Assembly: GCF_023205095.1 (NCBI RefSeq)
Contig: NZ_CP046242.1
Span: 1,849,001 to 1,913,000 of the forward strand
Length of the DNA: 64,000 bases
DNA from: Bizionia sp. M204
Lineage (GTDB): Bacteria > Bacteroidota > Bacteroidia > Flavobacteriales > Flavobacteriaceae
Reading direction: 5' to 3'
The notes beneath the pieces were generated by a model, which had not been told where the DNA came from, did no database searches, and was given only the letters and a program-made list of their open reading frames with translations. The position numbers were made by a program, and so were the translations under genes. Below are positions 47,185 through 55,526 of the stretch, one piece after another. The first letter of the stretch is position 1. The number at the start of each line of letters is the position of its first letter.

Positions 47185-47946
47185 AAACCCTACTATGAAA
47201 CAAAAACTTTTACTTACCTTATCAATCCTATTTTTCATTAACTCATATTCTCAACAGAAAAAAATTGAATTTCAACTATCTTTAGGCCCCACATTTTCAA
47301 TTCCTAAAACAAGCAAACTAAACAACTCTGATATAAATGGCAATCCTGAAATAAAGACCTCAATAAACATCGGTGCATTTATTTTACCAAGTTTAAATTA
47401 TAGGCTCGCTGAAAAAACTTCCCTGGACATTGGATTAGGTTTTTATATGGACAGATTTACTATTGAAGATCGAAATGCGAACGTAATAAGTGAAGGAAAT
47501 AGAAGTGTTAATCAAATTCAAACACCAATCAATATAAATTTCCATTTTGGAAATAATAATTCCTATCTATTTGGAATTGGTGGTTTTAGTAGTTTTTTGT
47601 TATCTGCAAAAGAAAAAGGAGAATCACGAATTAACTCTTCTGGTTTTACTACTGGTGGCGATATACCAATCGAGAACCCTCTTGTAACAAATATGTCACA
47701 AAATTTCGACAATGATATTAAGAACAAATATAATTCTGTTAGTTTTGGCGCATTTATTCAATTAAAAAAAAACATATCATTTTCAACTAAAACCAATGGG
47801 TTTTTACTTTTAAAAATCAATCAGAATTTTAATTCAATAAAAAACAATCATTCTGCCCCAGGAATTGGTTTAATTGAATTTAAGAATGAAAAAGAACCTA
47901 CTACTATTAATTTAGGAATTGGAATTGAAATATAATGTATGCCAAC
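47171..47946 (+). mobile_element. cassette-like unit 3 (outer-membrane barrel gene)
   Basis: GTTGGCATACATTA (47171-47184) and its exact complement TAATGTATGCCAAC (47933-47946) form a perfect 14-bp terminal inverted repeat. The right end begins in the stop codon of the enclosed gene. Confidence 0.5.
47195..47935 (+). CDS. outer-membrane beta-barrel protein
   Basis: A 246-residue protein with a signal peptide (about 1-19, ending SYS). Alternating hydrophobic strands follow, ending in a typical barrel strand (TTINLGIGIEI). This is the porin-like beta-barrel family (PF13568/PF13505-like), common in Bacteroidota. Substrate and role are unknown. The gene fills cassette-like unit 3, and its stop codon is part of the right terminal repeat. 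Confidence 0.8.
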   Translation: MKQKLLLTLSILFFINSYSQQKKIEFQLSLGPTFSIPKTSKLNNSDINGNPEIKTSINIGAFILPSLNYRLAEKTSLDIGLGFYMDRFTIEDRNANVISEGNRSVNQIQTPININFHFGNNNSYLFGIGGFSSFLLSAKEKGESRINSSGFTTGGDIPIENPLVTNMSQNFDNDIKNKYNSVSFGAFIQLKKNISFSTKTNGFLLLKINQNFNSIKNNHSAPGIGLIEFKNEKEPTTINLGIGIEI

Positions 47947-48070
47947 ACTGTATATAAAAAATGCGTAGTTTAGTACTCAATCAAAGGAAAGTGCGCGTTT
48001 GCTTTCTTCCGATTTTCGTTCCGAAAATCCGCTAACACAAACCCGTAGGTTCATAGCTTCAACATGAAAA
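47933..48070. repeat. intercassette site 3, left part intact, right end degraded
   Basis: Begins TAATGTATGCCAAC and continues homologously to site 2 (shared CAAAGG, TTTG and CAAACCCG blocks). It has a perfect central hairpin GATTTTCG, TTC, CGAAAATC (48011-48029). No GTTGGCA end follows, so the array ends here or the last end has decayed. Confidence 0.6.
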
Positions 48071-48138
48071 ACAAACCGCAAGATTTTAAAAACTGACTCG
48101 ATAAAACCAGGTAAATTATGAACCCGGTTTACTTCATA

Positions 48139-48197
48139 TAGAATTTGAGCAACTTCAAGTAGAATTAGAGCAACCCAAGTAGAATTAGAACAACCCC
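48139..48197. repeat. three copies of a 20-bp tandem repeat
   Basis: Units begin TAGAATTTGAGCAACTTCAAG, TAGAATTAGAGCAACCCAAG and TAGAATTAGAACAACCCC at 48139, 48160 and 48180. They are imperfect copies with the same period. No open frame spans them. Confidence 0.6.
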
Positions 48198-48204
48198 ATA
48201 ATAA

Positions 48205-48239
48205 ACTTTACATAAATTAGTATGGCCATTATGTAAAGT
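48205..48239. repeat. 11-bp perfect inverted repeat
   Basis: ACTTTACATAA and TTATGTAAAGT are separated by 13 bp. No T-run follows, so a terminator is unlikely. It is about 85 bp before the next gene and could be an operator or a mobile-element end. Confidence 0.5.
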
Positions 48240-48322
48240 ATTTGTCCAAAACATTGTAAGGTCATGGGTAACAAAATTTAGATAATCTGTATATAAGTTT
48301 AAATAACTTAAATTATCAGATT

Positions 48323-49309
48323 ATGAAAACTAAAATTTTATTACTAACAGTATGCATTATAACGATAACAAGTTGTGATTCTTCTTCAGATTCTATTTCA
48401 CCTACAGTTGTTCCAAATACGTTTAATCATTTATATATTGAAACGCAAAACACAGGGTCCTTTGCATGTAACGAATGGGCTTTTCATGAAAATTTCGGAA
48501 CATCGCCAACTGGTCTAAAACGAGACGACACACTCTTGCCGGCAACTTTTGGCACCAGTTTAAGAATGACTCAATCTTCAGCTTATTCTAAAGTTGATAT
48601 TCAAGGTGCCAAGCGTTATGTTGTTTCCTCAGGAGACCGAGTGCTTGTATATGATGCGTCTTCAGCTAATACACCAGCGCCTTTAGAGTTTCCCATTGCT
48701 CATATAAATGCCATGGAATTTATAAATAATCGTTTTTTTATGGTTGTAAATTATGAATTAAAAGAATATGATGTCATGACTATGACACCAATAAACACCT
48801 TTAATCCTATCCAACTGTTGCCAACAGCTAGAAGTTCTAATATGACTTCTAAAGGTGATTTTCTATATGTGATTGCCAGTCATAATTTTTATAAAATTGA
48901 TACGTCTGGATCAGGCGCATTAGTTGCCAACTATCCAAAACAACTTTCGCCATTAAATCGAGATGGTTTAGAATATGTAAACAATCCCAATCCTGCGTCA
49001 CCTTGCCATGATGCCTTTTATTTAGTGAGAGAAGGCGCCGCATCAAAAGAACTGGTTACCATAGATGAAGCAACTGGTAATGAAACGGTGATTACAGATT
49101 TAACATACACCTTTACCTCTAATGGCAGTCGAATTTCAGCAGTATTAGATTATACAACCGAATATTATTATGTGTATAGTTTAAACTCGCACGTCCTTAA
49201 TGAGTCAACCGTTACGGCTATAGATTTAACACCTAATTCTGGCGTTGTAGCACCTGTATCTATCGAAACAATACCAGGATATTATTTTGGTGTGCAATTA
49301 AAAGATTAA
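48323..49309 (+). CDS. lipoprotein, propeller-like, unknown function
   Basis: A 328-residue lipoprotein with signal ending ITSC (Cys about 18) and a Ser/Asp linker. The rest contains repeated beta-strand segments such as KRYVVSSGDRVLVYD, NRFFMVVNYELKEYD and DFLYVIASHNFYKID. They suggest a seven-blade beta-propeller like those of quinoprotein or YncE-type proteins. No active-site residues are visible. It probably faces the periplasm or the surface. A terminator follows. Confidence 0.65.
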   Translation: MKTKILLLTVCIITITSCDSSSDSISPTVVPNTFNHLYIETQNTGSFACNEWAFHENFGTSPTGLKRDDTLLPATFGTSLRMTQSSAYSKVDIQGAKRYVVSSGDRVLVYDASSANTPAPLEFPIAHINAMEFINNRFFMVVNYELKEYDVMTMTPINTFNPIQLLPTARSSNMTSKGDFLYVIASHNFYKIDTSGSGALVANYPKQLSPLNRDGLEYVNNPNPASPCHDAFYLVREGAASKELVTIDEATGNETVITDLTYTFTSNGSRISAVLDYTTEYYYVYSLNSHVLNESTVTAIDLTPNSGVVAPVSIETIPGYYFGVQLKD

Positions 49310-49330
49310 ATTAAACTACTAATAATCTTG

Positions 49331-49368
49331 AAAACATGCCGCGTCTTTATTGATAGGCATGTTTTAAT
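49331..49368 (+). terminator. intrinsic terminator
   Basis: AAAACATGCC and GGCATGTTTT form a perfect 10-bp stem around a 15-nt loop, followed by AATTTTT. It follows the lipoprotein gene by about 20 bp. Confidence 0.7.
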
Positions 49369-49478
49369 TTTTGTCGTAGATATAAACAGCTGTTCCTTTT
49401 TGTGACAGATACTTTTATTTACTACATGTACACGCAACCTTTAAAGCTTTTTCCTATCTAAACAATAAATAACGCATC

Positions 49479-49922
49479 ATGAAAAAGTTACTGGTTTTAA
49501 TTATTTTGAGTACCACACTATTACATTGTTCAAATGATGATTGTGGCGATCCTAATATTACGTACCAAACGTTCACCTTCGAAATTGTTGATAAAATAAG
49601 TGGCGAGAATCTATTTACCAACGGAACTTATCTACCAGAACAGATTCAAATAACAAACACAATTAGTAATTTTGAAACAGAATTCACATTCTTTTCAGAA
49701 AATAATGTGAATCTCATTCAAGTTAATTCAGCAAGCTGGGAAACAGATATTGTTAATCTGGCGTTTACCATTGCTGATAATCTTATTTTTGAATTGTATT
49801 CGGATGGTGACACGATTGTGGAGGCATGTTACAGTTATACGGTTTTTAACGACATTTTTATAAACGAATCGGAATTTGATTACAACGCAGAAATTGCCAT
49901 TTATACCATTCTGGTGGAATAA
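49479..49922 (+). CDS. small lipoprotein of unknown function
   Basis: A 147-residue lipoprotein with signal peptide ending LLHC (Cys about 17). The rest is beta-strand-rich (TFEIVDKISGENLF, NETEFTFF and similar). I do not recognise a family. It is typical of the many Flavobacteriaceae lipoproteins with an Ig-like or carboxypeptidase-like core. It lies alone between two terminators. Confidence 0.65.
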   Translation: MKKLLVLIILSTTLLHCSNDDCGDPNITYQTFTFEIVDKISGENLFTNGTYLPEQIQITNTISNFETEFTFFSENNVNLIQVNSASWETDIVNLAFTIADNLIFELYSDGDTIVEACYSYTVFNDIFINESEFDYNAEIAIYTILVE

Positions 49923-49952
49923 GTTGATATTCAATTTCCAATAAATAAGATT

Positions 49953-49987
49953 AACCATTATCCACTTCTAAACCAAATGGTTTTTTT
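49953..49987 (+). terminator. intrinsic terminator
   Basis: AACCATT and AATGGTT pair over a 16-nt loop and are followed by six T. AACCAAATGGTT is itself palindromic, so alternative pairing is possible. Confidence 0.55.
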
Positions 49988-50094
49988 ATACTAGTAATTT
50001 AATGATTCCTATCAACAAGCTTTTCTTTAAAATTAGTAGATTTGAAAAACAGCAGCACAACCAATTAAATTTTAAAATAAGTATTAACCAACAC

Positions 50095-50676
50095 ATGAGA
50101 ATTACGTTACTATTTCTATTAGTCCTTTTTTCTAATAGTCCCATGACATCACAAATTGCGGATGCCGAATTATTTTTCAAAGACGGAACTTCGTTAAAAG
50201 GCTTTGGAATGATTGATAAGAAAGATAACATAAAATTTCGGCTGTCACTAGAAGATGAACCCAATGTTTGGACGTCGCTGATGGTGAAAAAAATTATTTT
50301 TTATGGATTTGAAACCCAAGAAGAATTTCAATATGTTGTTTTAAAGCCCGACACGGAAGCCATACTTCTTAAAGTGCTCGTTGATGAAGAAATTAAATTA
50401 TTTGCAGATTGGGAAAGAACACCACAGTACCCTTTCAAAAAGCAACACCAAACCTTTTTAAAAAATGCTTCAAAACCTGAAATAGTTTCTACAAAATTAT
50501 ATATTCAAAAAGTTACCGAAGATTTTCCATTTCCATTAACAGGAAACTTCAAGCGAAAAGCTAAAGACTACTTTTCGGATTGTGTCGGGATAATTAAGAA
50601 ATTGAATAGTGGTGAATTTAGAAAATCTACTGCAACAGATATGGTTTATTATTATAGTGATATTTGTATGGATTAA
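50095..50676 (+). CDS. exported protein of unknown function
   Basis: From the ATG at 50095 the protein has 193 residues and a clear signal peptide (RITLLFLLVLFSNSPMTS). The longer frame from 50002 would put 31 charged residues before it and is rejected. The N-terminal region has GFGMIDKKDNIKFRLSLEDE, and the C-terminal part has NFKRKAKDYFSDCVGIIKKL. A similar plan is seen in DUF4369-like or DUF4138-like proteins, but I cannot assign it. Role unknown. It is probably periplasmic. Confidence 0.65.
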   Translation: MRITLLFLLVLFSNSPMTSQIADAELFFKDGTSLKGFGMIDKKDNIKFRLSLEDEPNVWTSLMVKKIIFYGFETQEEFQYVVLKPDTEAILLKVLVDEEIKLFADWERTPQYPFKKQHQTFLKNASKPEIVSTKLYIQKVTEDFPFPLTGNFKRKAKDYFSDCVGIIKKLNSGEFRKSTATDMVYYYSDICMD

Positions 50677-50853
50677 ATAAGTTTTTCAAAGAAGAATCCA
50701 TTCGTATCGAGATAATCAATTTCGTGATTCCATAGCATAATATTTCTAATATAAAATTGTTAGCTTTGAAGTAACGTCAACTGATGATTGGACTTTAAGC
50801 TCTTTCATTGCTGTTGAAAATCAAATACAATTACAACTAAGTCCTCAATTACT

Positions 50854-52598
50854 ATGAAAAATAGAACACTCATTAAAAACGGCTTATTGTTCTCCGGTTG
50901 TCAAGATGAAAAAGCAAAAATTCAAGATATTTTAATTCTTGAAAATGGTAAAATCGGTAACATAGGAATCATTGAAGCAGATGAAGAAGCGCACATAATT
51001 GATGCCAAAGGAAAATGGGTGGTTCCTGGTTTTGTAGATTCGCATACGCATTATGATGCAGAATTAATTGCTTCTCCAGGACTTAAAGAATCGGCTAGAC
51101 ATGGTGTTACGTCCATTATTTTGGGAGTTGTTCAGTGAGTGCTATTTACAATTCGCCTCAAGATATTTCGGACTCCTTTACCAGAGTTGAAGCCATTCCA
51201 AGAGATATTATGTTGCCCTTACTTCAAAAAGAAAAAACGTGGACCAATGCCAAAGAGTGGAAAGCCTATATTTCCAAATTACCCTTAGGCATTAATGTGG
51301 CTTCCTTTGTAGGGCATTCAGATTTACGCATGCATGCCATGGGTATTGAACGTTCTTTACAAGATAATGAAACCGCTACAAAAGAGGAACAAGACCACAT
51401 GCTCCACATGCTGAATGAGGTTTTGGATGCAGTTTTTATAGGCTTGTCCACCATGGATAATCCATGGGATAAAATGGATGGCAATCGGTATTGGTCGCAT
51501 AAAACACCATCATTTTACTCGTCATGGAAAGAACGAAAAAACCTGATTGAATTACTGCGAAAACGCGATGCCATTTTACAAGGCGCGCCAAATCTAGTCA
51601 CCCGAATTAATGCCATTAATTATATGTTGGCCAGTTCAGGAGTCTTTAGAAAACCACTTAAAACAACCATGATTGCCATGATGGATTTAATTGGCGACCG
51701 CTATATTTATCCATTAATTTCAACAGCAAGTAAAGCAATTAATACCATAGCCAATGCAAACTTTAGAATGCAAACGCCGCCTTGCCCATTTACGGTTTAT
51801 TACGATGGCGTAGACTCAGTGATGTTTGAAGAATTTCCTAGTGGTGAAGCCATGAGGCACCTAGCCAAAAATTTAGACGAAAGAAACGACTTGATTAGAG
51901 ATCCTGAATTTAGAGAGGCCTTTAAAAAGGAAATAAAGAAAAAATTTGCGCCCAAAGTTTGGCATAAAGATTTAAGCAAAACCTTGATTATTGATTGTCC
52001 AGATTCGAGCATGATTGGTAAAAACTTTTATGATCTTGCTGAAGAACACCAGCAGCATCCCGTAGATTTCTTTTTGGACACTATAATTCAATATGATAAA
52101 AAGATTAGATGGACAACCACCATTGCCAATGATCGCGTTGAAAAATATGATGGCTTGTATAATCATAAACATAATTTAATTAGCTTCTCGGATGCTGGAG
52201 CCCACTTAAACAATATGACCTTCTATAATTTTCCGTTGAAAATGATAAAAGTCGTCCAAGAATCTATAGATGCTGGCAAGCCAATTATGTCCATGGAAAA
52301 ATGTATCTGGCGATTAACAAAAGAGCAAGCCGATTGGTTTGGTTTAGATTGTGGACACCTAAAACCAGGTAAAATAGCCGATTTGGTAATTTTTGATCCT
52401 AATAAATTTGATGCCATTACAGAAACTGTAGAAACGGGACAGATTGAAGAATTTAATAATTACGACCGACTTGTGAATAGAAATCACGGAACCGTTTCCC
52501 GAGTTATGGTTGGCGGAAAAACTATTTTTGAAAATGAAAATTTTGTATCGGATTATGCCACCACTAAAAAATATGGTAGATTTCTAGAGAAACAATAA
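50854..52598 (+). pseudogene. D-aminoacylase-like amidohydrolase, broken by a one-base frameshift
   Basis: Two frames meet: 50854-51138 (about 94 residues, ending ILGVVQ) and 51135-52598. Together they give about 580 residues. The first has the metal-binding HTHYDAE motif. The second has FVGHSDLRMHAMG and the late metal site SFSDAGAHLNNMT. The expected GSCSVSA sequence, as in the family's GxCGxS motif, appears only if one base is added at about 51123-51126 (GGG-AGT-TGT-TCA). So one base is missing. The family includes N-acyl-D-amino-acid deacylases and dihydroorotase-like enzymes. The rest of the gene is not degraded, which favours a recent mutation or a sequence error. Confidence 0.8.
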
Positions 52599-52631
52599 AA
52601 CGGATAACAACAGAGATATAAGTTATTATAC

Positions 52632-53507
52632 ATGAGCACAGTCAAAATTTATCAAGATGTTAATAGAGAAAAGGAAAGCGCCAGTTTTGGGATTTCCAAA
52701 ATGGAAGCTATTTACACCAAACGAAATGGAGAAGTTGACGAGCCTCACAGACATAATTATTACACGGTTTTAATAATCCATAAAGCCAAGGGACAACATA
52801 AAATTGATTTTAATACTTACAATTTAGCAAACCAACAAATTTTCTTTGTAGCTCCCGGACAAGTACATCAAGTTATAGAAACAGAACAATCGTTTGGGTA
52901 TGCCATGACATTTTCCAATCAGTTTTTAGTAGAAAACTCTATTCCCCTATCCTTTATTGAAAGTTTGAATCTCTTTCACAATTACGGACAAAGCCCTCCA
53001 TTAGAGCCAAATAATAATCAATTTAAAAATATAGAACATTTTGCGCATCAAATTTTCAATTTATTCAATAGTAATGCAAAAATGAAATTCTTATCTATTG
53101 GTTCATTTTTAAAACTCTTACTGATAGAGTGTAATAATATTTGTTCCATTAACCCCATTGAATCTGATGTTGACACCTCTGGAGATAACCTGATTAGGAC
53201 CTTTAAAAATGCGGTAAACAATCACTACAAAAAAGAGCATTCTACCACTTTTTACGCCAATGCGCTTCATATAACACCAGATCATTTAAACCGAACTTTT
53301 AAAGCTAGAATTGGTAAAACTGCCAAAGATTATATTCAAGCCCGAATTATAACTGAAGCTAAAAGGTTACTATATTTCACCGATTTAAACACGAAAGAAA
53401 TAGCCTATGAATTAGGATTCAATGAGCCTGCCAATTTTAGTGCATTCTTCAAAAAGCATACACAGGTATCGCCTTCAAGCTTCAAGAAAAACGAGATTAC
53501 ATCATAA
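52632..53507 (+). CDS. AraC family transcriptional regulator
   Basis: A 291-residue regulator. The N-terminal half has a cupin-like ligand domain (HRHNYYTVLIIHKAKGQH and FVAPGQVHQV). The C-terminal HTH_18 domain has two helix-turn-helix units, seen in ALHITPDHLNRTFKARIG and IAYELGFNEPANFSAFFKKH, the classical AraC signature. Ligand unknown. It precedes the pirin gene and could regulate it. The ATG at 52632 lies 33 bp after the amidohydrolase stop. Confidence 0.92.
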   Translation: MSTVKIYQDVNREKESASFGISKMEAIYTKRNGEVDEPHRHNYYTVLIIHKAKGQHKIDFNTYNLANQQIFFVAPGQVHQVIETEQSFGYAMTFSNQFLVENSIPLSFIESLNLFHNYGQSPPLEPNNNQFKNIEHFAHQIFNLFNSNAKMKFLSIGSFLKLLLIECNNICSINPIESDVDTSGDNLIRTFKNAVNNHYKKEHSTTFYANALHITPDHLNRTFKARIGKTAKDYIQARIITEAKRLLYFTDLNTKEIAYELGFNEPANFSAFFKKHTQVSPSSFKKNEITS

Positions 53508-53578
53508 TTTAGAGCCGTATATCGGATTTTCATAAGCTTATCCCCTTTTTTCATATTCCACAGGTTTCCAATTGGTTA

Positions 53579-53586
53579 TATATTTG
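53579..53586 (+). promoter_or_regulatory. -7 promoter element of the pirin gene
   Basis: TATATTTG, a full TAnnTTTG match, 23 bp before the ATG at 53610. It supports the long, signal-containing form of the protein. Confidence 0.5.
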
Positions 53587-53609
53587 TATCATACTTTTAA
53601 AGCAACGAT

Positions 53610-54509
53610 ATGAACCGTAAGAAATTTATAAAAAATGTCCTTTTAACTGGTGTTTTTGGTGCTATTGCTCCGCAAACCTTTAATGCAAGCACGAGCAAAA
53701 CCACAAAATCCACTTACAACACATTAATGCAACAAGTAGGATTTAATCATCTGCCTGCCGATCAGGTAGGTTTAACAAACAAAAATATACATACTATGAA
53801 TACAATAATTCACAGAGCAGAAACACGAGGCGCAGCAAATCACGGTTGGTTAAACTCACACCATACGTTTAGTTTCGCAAATTATCACAATCCAGAAAGA
53901 ATGAATTTTGGCGTACTACGCGTATTAAATGATGATACGGTAGCTGCAGGAATGGGCTTTGGAACACATCCTCACGACAATATGGAAATTATCTCCATTC
54001 CTTTGGCAGGCGATTTGGAACATAAAGACAGTATGGGAAATGTGGCTGTCATTAAAGAAGGTGATGTACAAGTATTAAGTGCTGGAACTGGTGTTACGCA
54101 TTCGGAATACAATAAAAACAAAGACAAGGAAGTGAAATTTCTACAAATTTGGGTATTTCCTAAAACCAAAAATGTAACGCCACGATACGATCAAGTTTCT
54201 ATTAGAGATATTTCTAAAGAAAATGAATTTTACCAAGTGCTTTCGCCTAATAAAGATGATCAAGGCGTTTGGATTAATCAAGACGCGTGGTTTCATTTAG
54301 GAAATTTCACCAAAGGAAGCACCGATGAATATAAAATCAAGAAAACAGGTAATGGCGTGTATGCGTTTATTCTGGAAGGTGCTGTAGAAATTAACGGCGA
54401 AAAGCTTTCCAAACGAGATGGTATAGGAATTTGGGATACAGAGAGCATTACTGTAAAAGCATCAGAAAATGCCCGTGTTCTTTTAATGGAAGTACCCATG
54501 ACCATGTAA
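53610..54509 (+). CDS. pirin-family protein with an N-terminal export-like signal
   Basis: A 299-residue protein. Residues 1-25 (NRKKFIKNVLLTGVFGAIA) look like a signal peptide, possibly of the Tat type. A linker to about residue 62 is followed by a complete pirin bicupin starting MNTIIHRAETRGAANHGW. The metal site is visible as GTHPHDNMEIISIPL and TGVTHSEYNK (three His and one Glu). Bacterial pirins include quercetin dioxygenase-like and redox-sensing proteins, normally cytoplasmic. The export signal is unusual. Translation from 53796 would give a standard pirin, and the promoter at 53579 argues for the longer form. It lies in a run with AraC, GNAT and YceI genes. Confidence 0.88.
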   Translation: MNRKKFIKNVLLTGVFGAIAPQTFNASTSKTTKSTYNTLMQQVGFNHLPADQVGLTNKNIHTMNTIIHRAETRGAANHGWLNSHHTFSFANYHNPERMNFGVLRVLNDDTVAAGMGFGTHPHDNMEIISIPLAGDLEHKDSMGNVAVIKEGDVQVLSAGTGVTHSEYNKNKDKEVKFLQIWVFPKTKNVTPRYDQVSIRDISKENEFYQVLSPNKDDQGVWINQDAWFHLGNFTKGSTDEYKIKKTGNGVYAFILEGAVEINGEKLSKRDGIGIWDTESITVKASENARVLLMEVPMTM

Positions 54510-54552
54510 GCGCAACCCATTAAACATTTTTTATAACCTTAAAAAAAACACC

Positions 54553-54837
54553 ATGGAATTAATAATTAAAGAACAAGAGAACAAAGGCTTTGCAATGGCT
54601 AGGGAAAATAATAAAAGAGCAGGATTAATGACCTATTCCATTGCAGGTGAACAGCATATAATTATTGATCACACAGAAGTTGATCCTGAATTTCAAGGCA
54701 AAAATATTGGAAAACAATTGCTCTACAAAATTGTAGAAATGGCAAGAGAAAAAAATATTAAAATTACACCTCTTTGTCCTTATGCCAATGCAGAGTTTAA
54801 AAAGCTTGCAGACATTCAAGACGTATTAAAAAAATAA
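54553..54837 (+). CDS. small GNAT acetyltransferase (YjdJ-type)
   Basis: A 94-residue single-domain N-acetyltransferase. The acetyl-CoA binding motif is VDPEFQGKNIGKQLL (R/QxxGxG/A type), and the C-terminal PLCPYANAEFKK is typical of the YjdJ/GCN5-like subfamily PF14542. Its substrate is unknown. It follows the pirin gene by about 40 bp, on the same strand, and precedes YceI by 25 bp. Confidence 0.9.
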   Translation: MELIIKEQENKGFAMARENNKRAGLMTYSIAGEQHIIIDHTEVDPEFQGKNIGKQLLYKIVEMAREKNIKITPLCPYANAEFKKLADIQDVLKK

Positions 54838-54862
54838 TAAATAACAATTAAAAACGATAACA

Positions 54863-55384
54863 ATGAAAAATAACACAAATTGGTCTATTGACACCGCACA
54901 TTCAGAAATTGCTTTTAAAGTAAAACACATGATGATTTCAACAGTAACTGGTCATTTCGAAGATTTCCAGGCAACTGCAAAAACAAATGGCGATGATTTT
55001 AACAATGCTATTTTAGAATTTAGTGCCAAAACAGCATCTATTAACACTAAAAATAAAGATAGAGACACACATTTAAAATCGGATGATTTTTTCAACTCTG
55101 AAAAATTCCCTGAAATGACTTTTGTTTCAAAATCTTTTAATGGTGATACATTGGTGGGCGATTTAACAATAAGAGACGTAACCAAAGAAATTACGTTGGA
55201 CGCCGAACTTAATGGTATTGCAGTAGATCCTTACGGACAAACAAAAGCTGGATTTGAGATGACAGGAAACATTAACAGAAAAGATTTCAATTTAACGTGG
55301 AGTGCTGTAACGGAAGCAGGAAGCATTGTTGTTTCCGATAAGGTGAAATTGGTAATTGATGTACAATTCATCAAGCAATCATAA
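54863..55384 (+). CDS. YceI-family polyisoprenoid-binding-like protein
   Basis: A 173-residue lipocalin-like beta-barrel of the YceI family, starting NWSIDTAHSEIAFKVKHMM. Strands continue with FPEMTFVSKSFNGDTLVGDLTIRDVTKEI and DFNLTWSAVTEAGSIVVSDKV. YceI proteins bind isoprenoid-type molecules in the periplasm, but this copy lacks a signal peptide, so it may be cytoplasmic. The group YceI-pirin-GNAT suggests a small oxidative or envelope stress module. A terminator follows. Confidence 0.92.
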   Translation: MKNNTNWSIDTAHSEIAFKVKHMMISTVTGHFEDFQATAKTNGDDFNNAILEFSAKTASINTKNKDRDTHLKSDDFFNSEKFPEMTFVSKSFNGDTLVGDLTIRDVTKEITLDAELNGIAVDPYGQTKAGFEMTGNINRKDFNLTWSAVTEAGSIVVSDKVKLVIDVQFIKQS

Positions 55385-55453
55385 GCTAAATTCCATAGAG
55401 TTATAGATAGTAGAATGGGGTTGTTCTAAAAATAAACACCCATAAATTTATCA

Positions 55454-55484
55454 AAAACCACTTCAAAACTGAAGTGGTTTTTTT
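55454..55484 (+). terminator. intrinsic terminator of the pirin-GNAT-YceI run
   Basis: AAAACCACTTC and GAAGTGGTTTT form an 11-bp stem around a 6-nt loop, followed by T. It is nearly identical to the htpG terminator at 44338. Confidence 0.88.
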
Positions 55485-55526
55485 GTACGAAAAAACAAAA
55501 TCAACTATCTAAAAAAACATGTTTAA

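Noticed and set aside
47041-47190. Site 2 as a classical transcription terminator only
   Set aside because: It has no T-run after the central hairpin and shares long similarity with site 3, including ends that match cassette boundaries.
50002-50094. Earlier start of the 50095 gene, adding 31 residues
   Set aside because: The extension is charged and precedes a clear signal peptide, which should be at the N terminus.
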